64,000 nucleotides of DNA from Isoetes taiwanensis (GCA_021234155.1 JAJEKV010000028.1:4736567-4800566); one strand, 5' to 3'; positions 1 to 12,000 are shown, numbered from the stretch's first letter. Made by a program: numbers and translations. Notes: generated by a model from the sequence alone, not told the origin.

Positions 1-10
1 GATCCTACGA

Positions 11-211
11 TCCAGATCGTATGTTGGGGCCTCTAAGCACCTCTCGTTTCGCTTATAGTCATTTATAATTACAGGCGCCTATGATTTTGAAATATGAAAT
101 ACAATTTCGCCTAAGGTTTTGAGCACATATCGAATCTCTATATGGCTCTGCCTAAGATTTTAGAATATGAAAATATGGGGGCTCGAACCTGTACCAAAAT
201 AACTCAATATC
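11..211. repeat. Direct repeat copy 1 (~200 bp)
   Basis: This stretch is repeated 408 bases further on at 419-622. The two copies share long identical blocks such as GCACCTCTCGTTTCGCTTAT and CTATGATTTTGAAATATGAA, and the match ends near ACCAAAATAACT. Divergence is spread evenly, so the duplication is old. No coding potential or terminal structure was seen; it may be the internal part of a tandemly repeated family. Confidence 0.85.
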
Positions 212-418
212 CTAATAAGATTATCTTAATCAATATATCCAGTGAACTAATGTGATGATTTTTTATCTTAAATTGTTTTAGAGATATATGGTCTATGATT
301 TCAGGAATTGTTATTTTTACATCTATATCGAATCCCCCTGGAACCCCCTGTTATTTTGCTACATATTGTAAATGAGGTGCACCCTGGACTACCACAGTCG
401 TCGGATTCGACAATCATA

Positions 419-622
419 TGATCTATATCGTATGTTGCGGCCTCTGGGCACCTCTCGTTTCGCTTATAGTCATTTGTGATTGGAGGTACCTATGATTTTG
501 AAATATGAAATATAATTTCGCTTAAGGTTTTGAGGGAATATCGAACATCTAGACGGCTCTGCTTAAGATTTTAGAATATGAAATACGGGAGCTCAAACCT
601 CTACCAAAATAACTGAATGCAC
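419..622. repeat. Direct repeat copy 2 (~200 bp)
   Basis: Second copy of the repeat at 11-211, same orientation, roughly 85 percent identical by eye. The DNA between the copies (212-418) contains the phrase CCCCCTGTTATTTTGCTACA, which reappears almost unchanged near 46617, so this is probably part of a dispersed family. Confidence 0.85.
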
Positions 623-1358
623 TTAATCTAGTTGTGATGTAGAATTTAAACCTACAGAGTCGAATATGATGTAATCTACTTTACAATGTGCTTTTGATAA
701 ACAGTTTACCTTCAAATTTCGTTTTCACCTTATTGTTTTACCTTTCTTTGAAAGTTGAGTGCAAATTAAACTCAGATATATCATCAAGGGTCGAATTTTC
801 ATTCATCTCAATATCACACAATCATAAGATAGATTCTCAAGCTCTGCAATCTTCAAAACAATCTTCAAAATAGCAAATAAGATGGTAGCATCAGGTACTC
901 GGAAGGCAGATTCAAGCAAGAGTCCTTCAAAACCGGTCTCAAAATGAGCAATATTAATCAATTCTCACGCCCAAAGCCCTCAAAAAATGTCTGAGCATAA
1001 TTTCCTCTTCTTAATCCCCTGTTTTCGGCACATTCTTGGCAAATCCAGCTCATAAATTTGTCTTTCTTGGCCTAGAATGAGTAGATCTGAGAGTGTTTAG
1101 CAATGATTAGGCAGTTGATTCCAGAGAAAAGGCTGGATCTTGGGATGATTTGGATTTTAGGGTTCTTGAGAAATCTTGGCCCATTTATCCCACATGCATT
1201 TGTCAAAAAGGCAGCTTGGGTATAAAATGCCCCGTCTGATGTGTATTTTCAATATTGCATCATGTCTCCACGTGATGTCTGGCCCGTTGCCAGCTCACAT
1301 GCCCGGAGGCACCACGTGGCGGGGGAGACTAGATGGGATGAGTGACTAGCCCCCAGGG
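623..1358. other. AT-rich stretch without a recognised gene
   Basis: No open frame here resembles a known family and no terminal repeats are visible. It runs up to the purine microsatellite that marks the 3' end of the LINE on the minus strand. Confidence 0.6.
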
Positions 1359-1360
1359 GA

Positions 1361-1386
1361 GGAAGGAAGGAAGGAAGGAAGGAAGG
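1361..1386 (-). repeat. (TTCC)n 3' tail of LINE copy 1
   Basis: On the plus strand this is GGAA repeated about six times. Read on the minus strand it is a TTCC tract directly after the 3' UTR of the LINE. The second LINE in the window ends the same way at 62396-62419, so this is the family's own 3' tail rather than a chance microsatellite. Confidence 0.8.
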
Positions 1387-1659
1387 TATTTTTATCGTCC
1401 ACGGAGACCAATCGATCTATGGGACCCAATACAAAAGCGCCAGCAGTTTTTGATTACTACCCTGGATTAAAACCCCACCCGAAGAAGGGTTTTCGAGGGA
1501 AAAACGTGGGCGTGTCGGCCTGACAAAACTGTTCCAATATACAAAATGCAAAAACACACAAATATATACACTCATGCACCACTTTTTAGTAGTGCCCGAT
1601 CGGTGGGCAAAGGCGGGGCAAAGGTGAGCTCGCAGATCCAAGTACCTCACGGATATACG

Positions 1660-4010
1660 ACCCCGAGCATGTAATCGATTGTGTTCATCGGCAAATGTAG
1701 GGGCAAGTCCGGGCGTACTAAGGAAGCGTATCTAGTCCGGATCGGCCCGATGTTGGGCAACTTCGGAAAGTGTGAGACTCATCCTCAATGGCACCCGTTT
1801 GATAGAACTGACAGAGCCTGTTCTGGCGGGGCTCCCCAATCCACCTGCCCGTCTCGATGCGAAGATGGTGGGCACCTGTGCGAATGGAGGCAATGAGTCT
1901 GCGCTTTTTTAGGGCAGGCCCCTAGCGGTAGAGACTGCGAGGCCCCTGCTAACACGGGGGTTGATGTGCTCCTTGTAATGGGCGTTTTGACTGCTCCCTA
2001 GAGCCCGGGGTCCCCGAGCTTGCCAAGGAAGCAAAGCGTCCGGTACTCCGGCGGTGTCACGATCGGCCTCTTTACAGTATTGCTCCTGCGTTCCATCTGG
2101 CGAACCAGCGATCTCTCTTACCCCTCCAGCAGGGCCACGAGGCACCAGGGGCCCCCATGCCACAACGTAAGCTGGAAGTCGGAGCCGAGCATCACCCATA
2201 TTAACCACTTTCTGAAAATAGGCGATATGTGTGTATCAAGGGCTGCTTTCGTTGAAGCGGCAAGAGTCAGTTTCCTGCAGCCAGAATCGATAGGGGACTG
2301 GGTTTCACCCCAAGAGCGGTGCCAAAATGCCTTCGCACTTTTTTGCTCCAAGTCATTCCAGTCGTCAAAGAGATGATCGGGCCCCAAACCTCGACCCGTC
2401 TGATGTAGGGCAGGCTCGACCCGGTGCCCAAACAGATGTGGCCCGATGGCCCCAATCATAGAGCTCGGCGCATCAAGTGGCCCTTGCATGGCATAAAGCG
2501 CTTTCCAGCCTGCTGTCACCCACAGCGGATGGACGCCTCCCAACAGAGCGAGGAGGGGAACTCCACCCCTAGGTACTTGTAGGTGGGCGTGACCTCCACA
2601 GGCTGTCCCCGATATGTGAGTGTAGGAGGCGTGGGGTGGCGTGAAGAGGATATGAGAACCACCCGTGGGGTGGCCGGTTCAGCGCATGTCCAGCCCGACG
2701 GAGTGTGTGTCTAGGGCATCCGATGAGGCTGCATAGCTTTTGGGGTGTGGGCGAAGGTCAACATCGTCCCGCATAAATGGTTTCCGCGGATGACACGGTG
2801 AAAAAGTTGTATGCCATCCCCCATGCTCGATGGCGGGGCTCTAAGCCCGATCAATGTAGAGGCCAAAAGTGTTGGTGAGAGGGGCAGCCCTGGGACCCCG
2901 GAGGATACTTTTGGTGAATCGCCCGGCCCGTCGGTGCATCTGCCAAAACAACTCTCATACAGACTTTGTATATGGCATTACGCATGTAGCGGCAGCCCGG
3001 TTGACGCAGTCTAGCCCATAGCTTTTCCCAGGGGGCCCGTATCAAAGCCTTCAGCGAAGTCCACAAAGCGGCAATACAAAGTCCTGCCGATGGTTCCGGT
3101 TGTCTTCAATCGGTGCGCGGTGTAAAGATATGGTCAATCGTTGAGTGGCGGGGTCTAAAGCACGCTTGTGTGAGGGGCTCGCACATCTGCGCCTACGCCC
3201 GATGGGTCAGCTAGCGCTTTCGAGAATGCCGACCAGCGGTTTGGCAAAATCTTTGAAGCCCGACCATGATCGTTCGGTGGTGGCGGACCGATTAATGGTC
3301 GCCCGCTGCCTTGTGAATGGGGACAACCACGCTTGTGGTCCATTGTCGGGGAAAACCTTCACCGCAATGCTCGTTGAGCGGGGTAGTGAGGATCGGCACC
3401 GGTGCTGCCACTCGCCCATTTGAGTAACTTCGGCACGCATACCATCGAGGTCACCGCCTTCCCATTAGCCGGCCCGTTCGGTGCCCTCCACAACATCCTC
3501 CTCGCGAGAACCAATGGGGGGCCATCCCGTGGGGGTATGGGCGATCGTCCACGGTGGGTCATAGAGCTGCCGCAAAATCTTGTTCCCCCGCCCGGTTGTG
3601 ATGTTCCCCGTAGGTTGGCTGGCCTTCAAGCACTCTGCGCCAAAAGGTTCGAGGATGAGTGTCCATGAGGCGAACATCTCCCCGACGATGCACGGCAAGG
3701 TACCGCCTTTGTCTCCTTTAGATGGGCGCTTTGCGTGGTGGCCACCAAGCGGTATCCGATCCGGATCGTGACGGTAGCCGGGCGCTTTGCGTTCTTTACA
3801 CTCGCATCAAACCATCGGTTACGCCAAAAATGTTGCTGTCCACGGCGGCGGAGGGAGGGGGTCCAAAGCACCTGTCTGGCGCATCCGTAATAGCGAATCA
3901 ACCGGTGCAATCGTTGTTCTAGTGTGGGGGGTCCTCGCCGGTTTGGCGGGCGTCCATGAGCATCTCGGCGTAGTCCTGCACGCTCATAATCTAGTCGAAC
4001 CGAGGATGGC
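1660..4010 (-). pseudogene. LINE ORF2-like reverse transcriptase, decayed
   Basis: Minus-strand coding remnant of a LINE polymerase, shifting between frames. Reading 5' to 3': a block at about 3570-3480 (LYDPPW) typical of the linker before the RT; a block near 3340-3240 with GSGRPLIGP as in the RT fingers; the palm motif A region at 3082-3039 (LYCRFVDF, then FDTGPP), matching LYCCFVDF in the other LINE; the YADD box at 2778-2760, where one inserted base changes the frame; and at about 2410-2270 the post-RT block VEVWGPIISL, WSKKVRR and LGVK. Function in life was target-primed reverse transcription. Many stops and shifts make it non-functional. The N-terminal endonuclease end is at 36919-37065, beyond the gypsy insertion. 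Confidence 0.75.
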
Positions 4011-4018
4011 GAGGGGTT

Positions 4019-4618
4019 TGTTAGCCCCGCACGTTACGTGCGGGACTATTCATCATCACTGACGGACCAAGTCAAGGCCAAGGATCCACAAACCCGGAAC
4101 CACAAATCGGTCGTCAAAGGCCCCGCAGAAGACCAAATGAGACCACGCAGTCAAAGGCCACGCCTCGTCAAGAGGAGGCACTCGGACAAGTGACGGCTGT
4201 CACCCTTTCAACGTCGACATCGGCGTGATTTCGGGCATTTCAAGAGGCACCGCCCGGCATTCCTGCAAATCGGGCCTCCTTCCGGGAGTTGGCACCAAAT
4301 CAGGTCGAGTGTCTATATTGGGCCAAAGGCCATTGTACTATATATATGAGTACAAAATAGCACATGAGTTTTAGATGAGTTTTGAGTCTTGTCTCACTTG
4401 AGTTTTTCTCGATTAAGTAGAGTTCATGTATCTTCATTGACATCAAAGGAAGTAGTTCTCATTATTGTCTCATTTGTTCTCTTTTGCTTTCTTCTCTCTT
4501 TTCCCTTGTTCCTTTTGCAAATCCCAGCGTGACATAACTCCGGATTCTCTGTTAGATCCAAGGGTCCTCCGCGAGGGTCAATGTCAGGCGGGGAGTTCCC
4601 GAACCCGGACCCCAAACA
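4019..4618 (+). repeat. 5' LTR of the Tat-like gypsy element
   Basis: 600 bp long, TG...CA ended, and matched along its whole length by 36330-36918. Shared landmarks are ACGGACCAAGTCAAGGCCAA, the TATA region, TGAGTCTTGTCTCAC and the end CCGAACCC(G/A)GACCCCAAACA. Small indels and about 10 percent substitutions separate the LTRs, so insertion is not recent. Confidence 0.93.
4338..4347 (+). promoter_or_regulatory. TATA box of the 5' LTR
   Basis: CTATATATAT follows the GC-rich first half of the LTR and is conserved in the 3' LTR at 36643-36652. Its position, with an open T-rich leader after it, is that expected for the element's own Pol II promoter. Confidence 0.65.
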
Positions 4619-4658
4619 CCGCCGCCGGGTCGATCTTTCTTTTCCTCTCTTTCCATCA

Positions 4659-5286
4659 TGTCGGCTCGAGGTTTCACTCACGAAGAACTTCTTTGCCAAG
4701 CGGCTAGCGCTGGAGTGCCATCAATGGCGCGAGGTCGTTGGGACATGTATGATCTTGCTTATGACATTGAGGGTGGTGGGTGTCGGCTCGAGCTTCGGTC
4801 GGCACCTCCTACACCTCGTGCTCATTCTTGACCGGGGTCTCCCCACGTCGGCATTGTTCTCAACCTCAATCTCCCCCAATATACCCTGTTCAGCCCGCCT
4901 CACCATTTCCGGACTCCCCGAGCACCTATATCCATATCCCTTGAGGCCACACCCCCTCGGCCATCACAACCTTCTTCACCTCTGGCGGGATGGGCTACCA
5001 TCAAGTGTCCTTTGGCCCTCCCCGTTCACGAATTTGATCTTCTCCATCCTTTTCGGCCACGCTCTTCACCGTTTACCAAACCATCGATCTCCAAGCCTAA
5101 TGAGGAAGGCTCTCGGGACCCTTCCCCACCGATGCTACTTTCTATGGGCCACCGGGTTTTGAGTCCCACCCCTTGCTCTCAGTCAGGTTGTTCCACCTCT
5201 CTATGTTACGCATATCCTCCACCAAATCCACTGTCTATGCTCAAGTTCCACCTTCATCTCCCACTCATAATTTGAGGCGGGGATAG
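4659..5286 (+). pseudogene. gag, N-terminal part (decayed)
   Basis: The first ATG after the 5' LTR (4659) opens a frame that begins MSARGFTHEELL and stops at 4829; proline-rich coding-like sequence continues in other frames (a GMGYHQVSFGPP block near 4990, an FYGPPGF block near 5140) up to the hAT insertion at 5287. Coding resumes on the other side at about 15159 as EPFPDLKLTYPTFG. The gag precursor would build the cytoplasmic virus-like particle. Frameshifts and the insertion destroy it. The assignment rests mainly on its place between LTR and capsid-like sequence. Confidence 0.6.
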
Positions 5287-5339
5287 GTTCAATGCATTGA
5301 CGCGTTTTATCACGGAATCATTATGAATTGAATGATCTG

Positions 5340-5700
5340 GCACAAATTTGCCGTATAAAACGCCAAAAATACGGCAAAAAACAATTCCGTCGAGAAAATT
5401 TTGGCGTCGCGAAAACAACAAAATCGGCGTGACGCGAAAATATTTTCACAGTCGCGAAATTTCAGTTCAGCGTCTGTGACCAAATTTTTTCACGACGCGA
5501 AAACCACGATCTTGTGAAACCAAATTTTTTTCGAGACGCGAAAAATTACGCCCACGTCGAAAAAATATTTTCGCAGCGACGCTGTTTAGATGTTTTCGTC
5601 TGTGAAATGATTTAAACCGTGTCTGTGAAACTTAAGATTTCGCGTGCGAAAATATTTTCACTGTCGCGGTTTGTTATTTTTAACGTACGCGGAAAATTTT
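5340..5700. repeat. Left subterminal motif cluster of the hAT-like element
   Basis: Repeated variants of GACGCGAAAA and GTCTGTGAAA, separated by short T or A runs, at least six times in about 350 bases. The right end at 14740-15080 has the same words in both orientations. Subterminal motif clusters bind transposase in hAT elements (family knowledge); binding here is inferred. Confidence 0.6.
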
Positions 5701-6127
5701 CGAAATTTTTTGCCCGGTTTACTAAGCAAAAAATAATTTGCCACTTGTTTGGCTGTTTTTGTGGCACTGTTAATAGTATATATAAAAAAACGTGATTAGC
5801 CCTAGAATTCACCTCGAGCGTTGACCGCCGGGTTGAGTCAAAATACTCCTTGGGAAACGGTTTGCCTTTGAGGTGTCGTTTTTTCAGTCCGCGAGCCTGA
5901 CGTTGGATCTTGGAACGTGAGTTTACTCGTCCCGATGGTTTCCAGCCTTTTGTTCGCATCTGCTTCCATAGAATATCCTATAGGGTCCTTGTCCAACCCC
6001 CTTGATTCTTCGCAGACGTCGGCGTAACATATGCATTGTGAGCTTGCTCCTTTGCATATATACGTCTTCCTTTAGTTCGTGTAATCAAGGAGTCAGATTA
6101 AGAGACATTGTCAGCCAGGTCCGAGCA

Positions 6128-8680
6128 ATGGTGGCTACTGGTCACGCATCTACCTCCGGAGGTGCGGCGTGATCATGCATCCACCTCTAGAGGTGCGAGG
6201 GATGCGTGTTCGTCGGCGGGAGCCGCGGGGCTGCAACTTCGTCCGTGGTCGCGATGCGAGAGTTGCGGGTCGGAAAAGAGGCCCAGAATGGGAGTTTGTG
6301 AAAGAGTTTGGCGTAAATGAGTGGCAATGTGTGTTTTGTGGATACTCATCGGTAAATGGTTCTCACGCAACAAGAATTGAGCTCACATCTTACATGAACG
6401 AGACGTCTTGTCGCAACTTGTATGCATCTTACGACTTGCGAAAAGGATGCCATTGAAAGATTGTCTCGACCGATGGGATCACGCAAAAGCGAAGAATAAT
6501 ATGAGAAAAAGACAAGTTCTGAATACTCAAGAGCAAAGGCTTGGGGCGAGAGCGAGACGAAGATAACTATACCACCCCTGTTGGGGAAAGATACCAATCG
6601 AGGGTGGACTAGGGGTCAATAGGTATAAGCACCGGAGAACAGAGAATGATAGAGACAATTGAAATAGTGGAAAGATGTATTTAAGCAACAGAGGGTTGAT
6701 CATTGCTTAACATCGAGCAACCAAGAAGACGAATTGAAGGTTGTAGAGGCATTTTTATATCTTTGGGTTGTCTCCACATATTTTGGAGCACAAAGCAATG
6801 AAAGAAGCCTTCCGTGAAGTTGCCAAAGCGGGACCGGCTTTTTAGATTGCCTTCATACAAGCATGCCAACAATAAAATGGTTGATGAAATACATGGAAAA
6901 ATGGTTGAGAGGGTGGAGATGAAGTTGTGTCGTGGACCAAGCGCCAAATTTCATTAGTGACCGATGGTTGGAGCAATGTAAACAAGGACCATCTTATTAA
7001 TTTCATGATCGTGTATCCAGGGGTGAAGTATTTTTGAAAAACCGTAGAAACCAAAACTCACCAAGTGACCCTGAGATTGGATTTTTCAGAAAAACAAAGG
7101 TCGGATAGAGAGTTTTGGACCAAAGAGAATATTTCAAGTTGTAATGGATAACGCTGCGTCTAATTGCAAGCTAGCGGTCAATTATTGAGTCCAATTTCGA
7201 GGTTGCATGCTACTAGTTGCCAATGCCATTGCCCTGAACCTATTCTTTGAAGGACCGGTTCTCCAAAGACACGTGGTTCAAAGATCCTATTCGAGCGGCG
7301 TCGGCTTGTAAAATTCATCACAAAGAAGCCGCAATTTATGCCATTTACAAGTCATTGCGTCGAGGAAGAGCCTAGCACTCATGAATCCTGGGCAAACTTC
7401 GGTTTGGTTCCAATTACATCTGTCTTGAAAGAGTGCTGAAGTGTCGCGGATTGGATTATCTCAACCTTTAATCATACAGAGTTTTTTGATTGGGAAAGGA
7501 GGCGTAAAGGGAAAATGCCGCTAAACACCGACAAAGAAGTCTGCGCCCTTCGAAAATGCTTGGGCGGAGACATTTTGGAAAGGTGTAAAAATGTTGTGAG
7601 GTGCATGCAACCTTGTTTGTCATGCCATCAAAACCCTTGATTCTTCGAAGGCAAGCCTTTCGGAAAGGTCCGGAGGTGTTGGCACTCCATTCAATCCTTC
7701 CTAGAACGTGATGGGCCCAATCGCCATTTGACAATGCTAAGCGCCAAGACTACCGAGACTTCAATGAACGATGGAAGAAGTCATACAATGATCTTCATGG
7801 CGCCGCGCATGCCTTAGACCCACACAACCACGATATGGACCAGCATACAGATAAAGAAGTGATGGGCTCGTTGAAGAAGGTTGCAAAAATGTTCTATCCC
7901 AACAGCTCGGACTACAAGCTTTTCATTGCCGAGTTAACTGAATACCAGAACCTGAGTGGAAGGTGGGCAGATGAAGAGCTTCACGACGCACTAGAGAGTC
8001 ATAAGAAGGAACCAAATATGGAATCCTATGCATGGTGGCAAGCCCATGGGCAAGTTACTGATACCTTGCAGGCAATTGCAATGACTATCCTCTCTTTGGT
8101 ATCTTCCAATAGTGCAAGTGAGAGGAATTGGAGTGCCTATAAGTACATACACAGCGTCACCCGCAATCGCTTACTACATAAGAAGGCAGACAAAGACAAA
8201 CTTGTATACAACTTCTCAAACTGGCGGCTATTGAATCGTAACAGTGGTACATCCGCAATCGATAAGCTACAGTTTCCTTTCATGGATGCAGATTCCGAAG
8301 TGGAAGAGGACAGCTTCGAGGACAGTGAGGACGAGATGCTTGCAATAAATGCTGCAAGCCATGTTGATGAAGACATTCAACGTACCCACTTCGTTGATGA
8401 CGAAGATGATATAGACCAAGCCATATTCTCAGACGGCGAGGATACCGAGGAGTCTGATACAAAAAGGCCAGGTTCGAGCAATGCAGTTGATGACTTGACT
8501 GGCCTAGGTGATCCAGCGGACTCACCTTCGCGCTTTGCCTTGACAAATAGAGAACGGGCTAGAAGAAACACGTCTCGACGTTGCACTAAGGGAAAGGGTC
8601 ATCGGAGGTTGAACCTAGGCCCCCAGGCAGAAGAGGATGGAACTGCGAATGATGAAACCGACGAAGAAGGCGCTGCCTAG
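6128..8680 (+). pseudogene. hAT transposase, decayed
   Basis: Three family landmarks lie in order. At about 6280-6400 a BED zinc finger (PEWEFVKEF, then WQCVFCGYSS with a following H/R-rich helix). At about 6940-7030 the DUF659-type block ISLVTDGWSNV, then HLINFMIVYPG. At 7835-8680 the C-terminal hAT dimerisation region, an intact 281-codon frame with YAWWQAHG, LQAIAMTILSLVSSNSASER, NWSAYKYIHS and RNRLLHKKAD, followed by an acidic tail. The enzyme would cut and paste the element as a dimer in the nucleus. Between 6457 and 7834 the frame is broken many times. The ATG at 6128 precedes a ~31 bp tandem duplication containing ACCTCCGGAGGT-like palindromes. The intact C-terminus has codon use like the rest, so it is probably just the least damaged part. 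Confidence 0.88.
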
Positions 8681-9141
8681 AAAAGTTAGAGTGATGAGTA
8701 TTTTCAGTTTGTTGTAATTGGTCTTGAGGATTTTCATACTATTGTACCCTCAGTCCATCTATTATAACCGTGTATGAGGATGTTCAAACTATGTAACCAT
8801 TCTGGCACTATGAATGAAAAGTAAATTTTTTTGTTACAAGTTTTTGTCTTCTATATATTTCGTCACCTTGTTTTATGTATCCAACCAATGATTATGCATC
8901 ACCGTGTTCCCTTACCTCCATCGAACTTAATGCCTTGAGAACCTTCCTCGGATCAGATCCGTCTCGGTTTCCGTTGCTGCTTGCCTCTTCGCATGCCACA
9001 GAATCTTGCTGATGAGAAGTAATCTACGCCGCCGAGGGGCCAAACGACCCACGGACCAGGCGGGACGAATCTGATCCATCGAAAATTCACAAGGCATATG
9101 AATGATCGCTCATGTATGATTGTTCTTTCTATGTTTCTTTA
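8681..9141. other. 3' flank of the hAT gene, no gene seen
   Basis: AT-rich sequence following the transposase stop codon, presumably its 3' untranslated region, then a GC-richer patch at 8930-9070 with no recognisable frame. Confidence 0.5.
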
Positions 9142-9350
9142 ATGTGTACGCTAAATTGGGAATAACCCGATGCCAAATTGGGCTTTTGAATGCCTATCAG
9201 GACCCATAATTTGTACTCTATTCCTCTGGGTGGCACATGCTCTGAATACCAAGTGGGTTTGCATGGCATGTGCCACCCAAAGGAATGGAGGTACAAATTA
9301 TAGGTCCTGATGGCATTCAAATGCCGATTTGGCGTACCAAAGTTAACGTG
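9142..9350. repeat. Foldback (MITE-like) inverted repeat 1
   Basis: Two ~95 bp arms meet near 9243. The left arm reads GAATGCCTATCAGGACCCAT and CTGGGTGGCACATGC; the right arm carries GCATGTGCCACCCAAAGG and GGTCCTGATGGCATTC, the reverse complements with few mismatches. The RNA or single strand would form a long hairpin. No coding content. Target duplication not identified. Confidence 0.85.
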
Positions 9351-9536
9351 CCAAAGGGGACGCGTCCTCCAATTTCAAGTCATAGTGATGCTCAAGGTTC
9401 TCCATCAATAGAAGGAGTTAGGATGTTCCATGATTTGGTGCCTAACAGCCACTATATAGATGGACAACGCCCAGGCACCACTTTGGCTTGAAATTAGAGT
9501 GCGCTCTCACCTCTGACGCCTCGAGACTTGGGTCCA

Positions 9537-9663
9537 AGCATCGAGACGTCCCAATCTTTGCTTTCCCCCGGCTCTTTGGACAATGGAACTTAGCATGTAA
9601 ACTAAGCTACATTGCCCAAAGAGCCGGGGGAAAAGAAAAACGGGGAAGTCTCGATGCTTGAAC
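9537..9663. repeat. Foldback inverted repeat 2
   Basis: Arms of about 52 bases flank a ~20-base loop. The left arm has AAGCATCGAGACGTCCC and CCCCCGGCTCTTTGGACAAT; the right arm has ATTGCCCAAAGAGCCGGGGG and GGGAAGTCTCGATGCTT. The pairing is close to perfect. The word GAAGTCTCGATGCTT recurs at 10169, so the repeat is dispersed within this block. Confidence 0.85.
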
Positions 9664-9802
9664 TCATCAATCACTAACATCTAATGAACCCACAGAATCG
9701 CAAGCAACCACTAGGCCTTATATCCTCCGTGGCCACAATAAAAATAGAGTACTCAAAAACCTTGTAACCTCCTCTAGAACGAACGATTTCTGCTCCCACC
9801 CC

Positions 9803-10110
9803 ATTTTGGGCGTCTTTGTGTAATATAACCTAGCAAAGTATCTAAGATACATTGACACAGAGACACCCAAAAGAGAGTGAGAGCAAAGCTCGCTCCTTCT
9901 AAAGGAGGTAACAAGAATTCCGAGAAGTCTATATTGTTTGCCATGGAGAATATAAAGCCTGGTGACCTGACAACCATTCAAGAGGGTCGCGATCTAATTC
10001 AGGCTTACTCCCTTTCCGAGTTTCCTGCTTGCTGATCTAATTCGTCTCGATGCCTTTACTCGTCAAACATTTTGGAAAGGTGTATTTTGGGCGTCTTTGT
10101 GTAATATAAC
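9803..10110. repeat. Repeated stem motif, two copies
   Basis: ATTTTGGGCGTCTTTGTGTA occurs at 9807 and again at 10084. In the first copy a mismatched complement (ACACAGAGACACCCAAAA) follows about 40 bases later, giving a third small hairpin. The second copy lacks the complementary arm. Confidence 0.6.
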
Positions 10111-10326
10111 GCGAATTAGATACTACAAACAGAAAACGAAAGAGACTAAGCCAGGATGAGCGATTTGGAAGTCTCGATGCTTTTACTCCATGAGCACTAC
10201 TCGATCCTTTGATAACATCATTATACCTTGTTTGAAATAACGTCATTATACCCGTCATTACCTTATTATCCATTCACAAAATGATACAGGTCAAAATTTT
10301 CTGTCTAAAAATGTAATATCTCATTT

Positions 10327-11742
10327 TCATTGGTCATTTGGATCAATATAATCACCCTGCGGCCCTGGAGGTGGTGGTAAGAACTGGTTAATGTCTGGCA
10401 CTGTCTCTCCTTCACGCGGCTCCTCCACCCCCCTCCACAATTCCATCTCGCGAAAGGTTTGAAAGGTGTGCATCTGCCCATCCCTCTTGCGAGCGGTCAA
10501 ATGTGGCAACGCTGGCATGCGACCTTGCATATTAAATATGGCATATTGTAGCTCAGGAAAAATCCATCCGTCTTGCATTGTTGGACGTGCGGCTTTGCAA
10601 CATCCAAATCAAGAACACATCGCATGTGCATAATGATGCCCACACCCTAGAGTGTACCAGCCCACTTCGTGTCGGTTGTCACCACACAATTGGCAATGTC
10701 TCAGAATCAACAACCTTTAGCTCTTCCCAATCGACTCTCATACAAATACTGCGAGGGAGATAGGATATCGACCTCCCGTCACCCTAAAAGGGTCGAGTCT
10801 AACGATCTGGTCAAGTTAGCGCAAGTGCTCGTTGTTTTCTCTAGGACCGTTTTTCTCCCGCTTAATGCCGCTAGTTGCCGTTTAGCGTCCTCTAATTCAG
10901 CCGCCATCTTGTCATACCCATCGGCACGATCCTTCAAGCCGAATATTCTCTTCAGAAAGTGTTAGGTTCCGACTTCTCTCATTCTCCGCTTGGGCCCGAA
11001 TATCCACAAGGTCATTCACACGGCTCCACCGCGGCTACCCCTGTCACCTCCAAAAAGTTGGATAGCGTCGAAACAAGGTATGTAATGGTGATGGGCTCAC
11101 CATGTGGCCCACTCTCGCTATCTTCCGATAGTTTGACCCTCGTGCTGCCACTACCGCTTCCCTTGCCTCCATTTCCTACTCCCATAATTTACATGCACTT
11201 CCTTCACAAGCTCAGAGTATACTTTGCCGCTGCGCAAAAACTTTACTAAACTCACTGTTGTGGGGTAAATGTCCCTTCACTTGGACATGACGCTCAACTG
11301 CTTTTGCTCGAACCACAGCATTCTTGCACTCGTGAGCCTTATACTTACCCCGCCTACTAGGCCACTCTCTGTCAAACTCATTCTTGTCCAAATTTGTGAT
11401 TACATCGTCGTAGTCTGCTCCACTTGGACAATAGCCAGGCCCTGCCTCGCCAGCTACATTATGCACCTCTGTGATGGTGCAATTATCCCTCTTTGAAACT
11501 TCATCCATCGCACGCAACCTTCTTAACTCAGCCGTGCGAAACTCATTCGCCCTTGCATGTGCTGCTGCTCTCTCCATTTGCCGAGCAGCTGACATCTCAA
11601 GCTCGTTCTCCATGCCATGCTGCCAAGGAGAGGGGGGGGTCCTCAAATTAGAGGGAACCGAAAAATCATGTTGATCCTGCTGCTCTGACGCACCCACATT
11701 CCGTGGAATTGGGTTCGATTCTTCGTCCTGTTCGTGGGACAT
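10327..11742 (-). pseudogene. Coiled-coil / RING-like gene, minus strand, damaged
   Basis: Begins with the ATG at 11742 (MSHEQDEESNPIPRN) and is open for 176 codons to 11212: an acidic low-complexity start, a helical Glu/Arg/Ala-rich segment (EMSAARQMERAAAHARANEF) and a basic segment (WPSRRGKYKAHECKN). Further on, in shifted frames, a coiled coil appears near 10960-10830 (NLTLSEENIRL, MAAELEDAKRQLAAL). Near 10705-10605 comes a zinc-site-like pattern, C-x2-C, then 13 residues, CGHHYAHAMC and a later CC pair, resembling a RING finger. The final intact frame 10578-10327 ends in a proline-rich tail (QFLPPPPGPQGD). A coil followed by a RING would suggest a ubiquitin ligase; that is inference. At least three frame breaks. 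Its place beside a kinase-like gene inside a transposon is unusual. Confidence 0.5.
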
Positions 11743-12000
11743 AATTTGGAGTGCTGACTTCTATAGGTGCCCTGACTGACTTGTATAGGTGTGCTTTGAT
11801 TTCTTGTCTTTATAATTTTCGTTAGCTGCGACATATAAAAAAGCACAGAATAAATAACACAAAAAACACACGAAAAGAAAAGCCAAGCTACACAACACAC
11901 ATGGACAATAATCTTTCAAATAGCATCAGATAAGTGTTTAATAAATTTATTTGGAATATTATGTAATACAAGGATGTTTGAATGTAAGTGAATATGCACG

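Larger units (their letters stand above)
1359..4018 (-). mobile_element. LINE copy 1, 3' portion (non-LTR retrotransposon)
   Basis: A decayed non-LTR retrotransposon read on the minus strand. Its 3' end is the (TTCC)n tract at 1361-1386, and just before that tract lies a 3' UTR motif, CTCCGTGGACG followed by an A-rich run, shared with the LINE ending at 62419. Further 5' the same palm, YADD-type and post-RT blocks (a VEVWG motif and an LGVK motif) appear in the same order as in the other copy. At 4018 it is cut by the 5' LTR of a gypsy element, and its 5' remnant resumes after the 3' LTR at 36919. The family is an APE-type LINE by its SDH endonuclease motif; it is dead. Confidence 0.8.

Noticed and set aside
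688-873. 61-codon frame at the left end
   Set aside because: No family resemblance, no conserved neighbour, and ordinary for AT-rich DNA.
2020-2376. 118-codon plus-strand frame
   Set aside because: It is opposite to the LINE post-RT region, which has clear family motifs on the minus strand.
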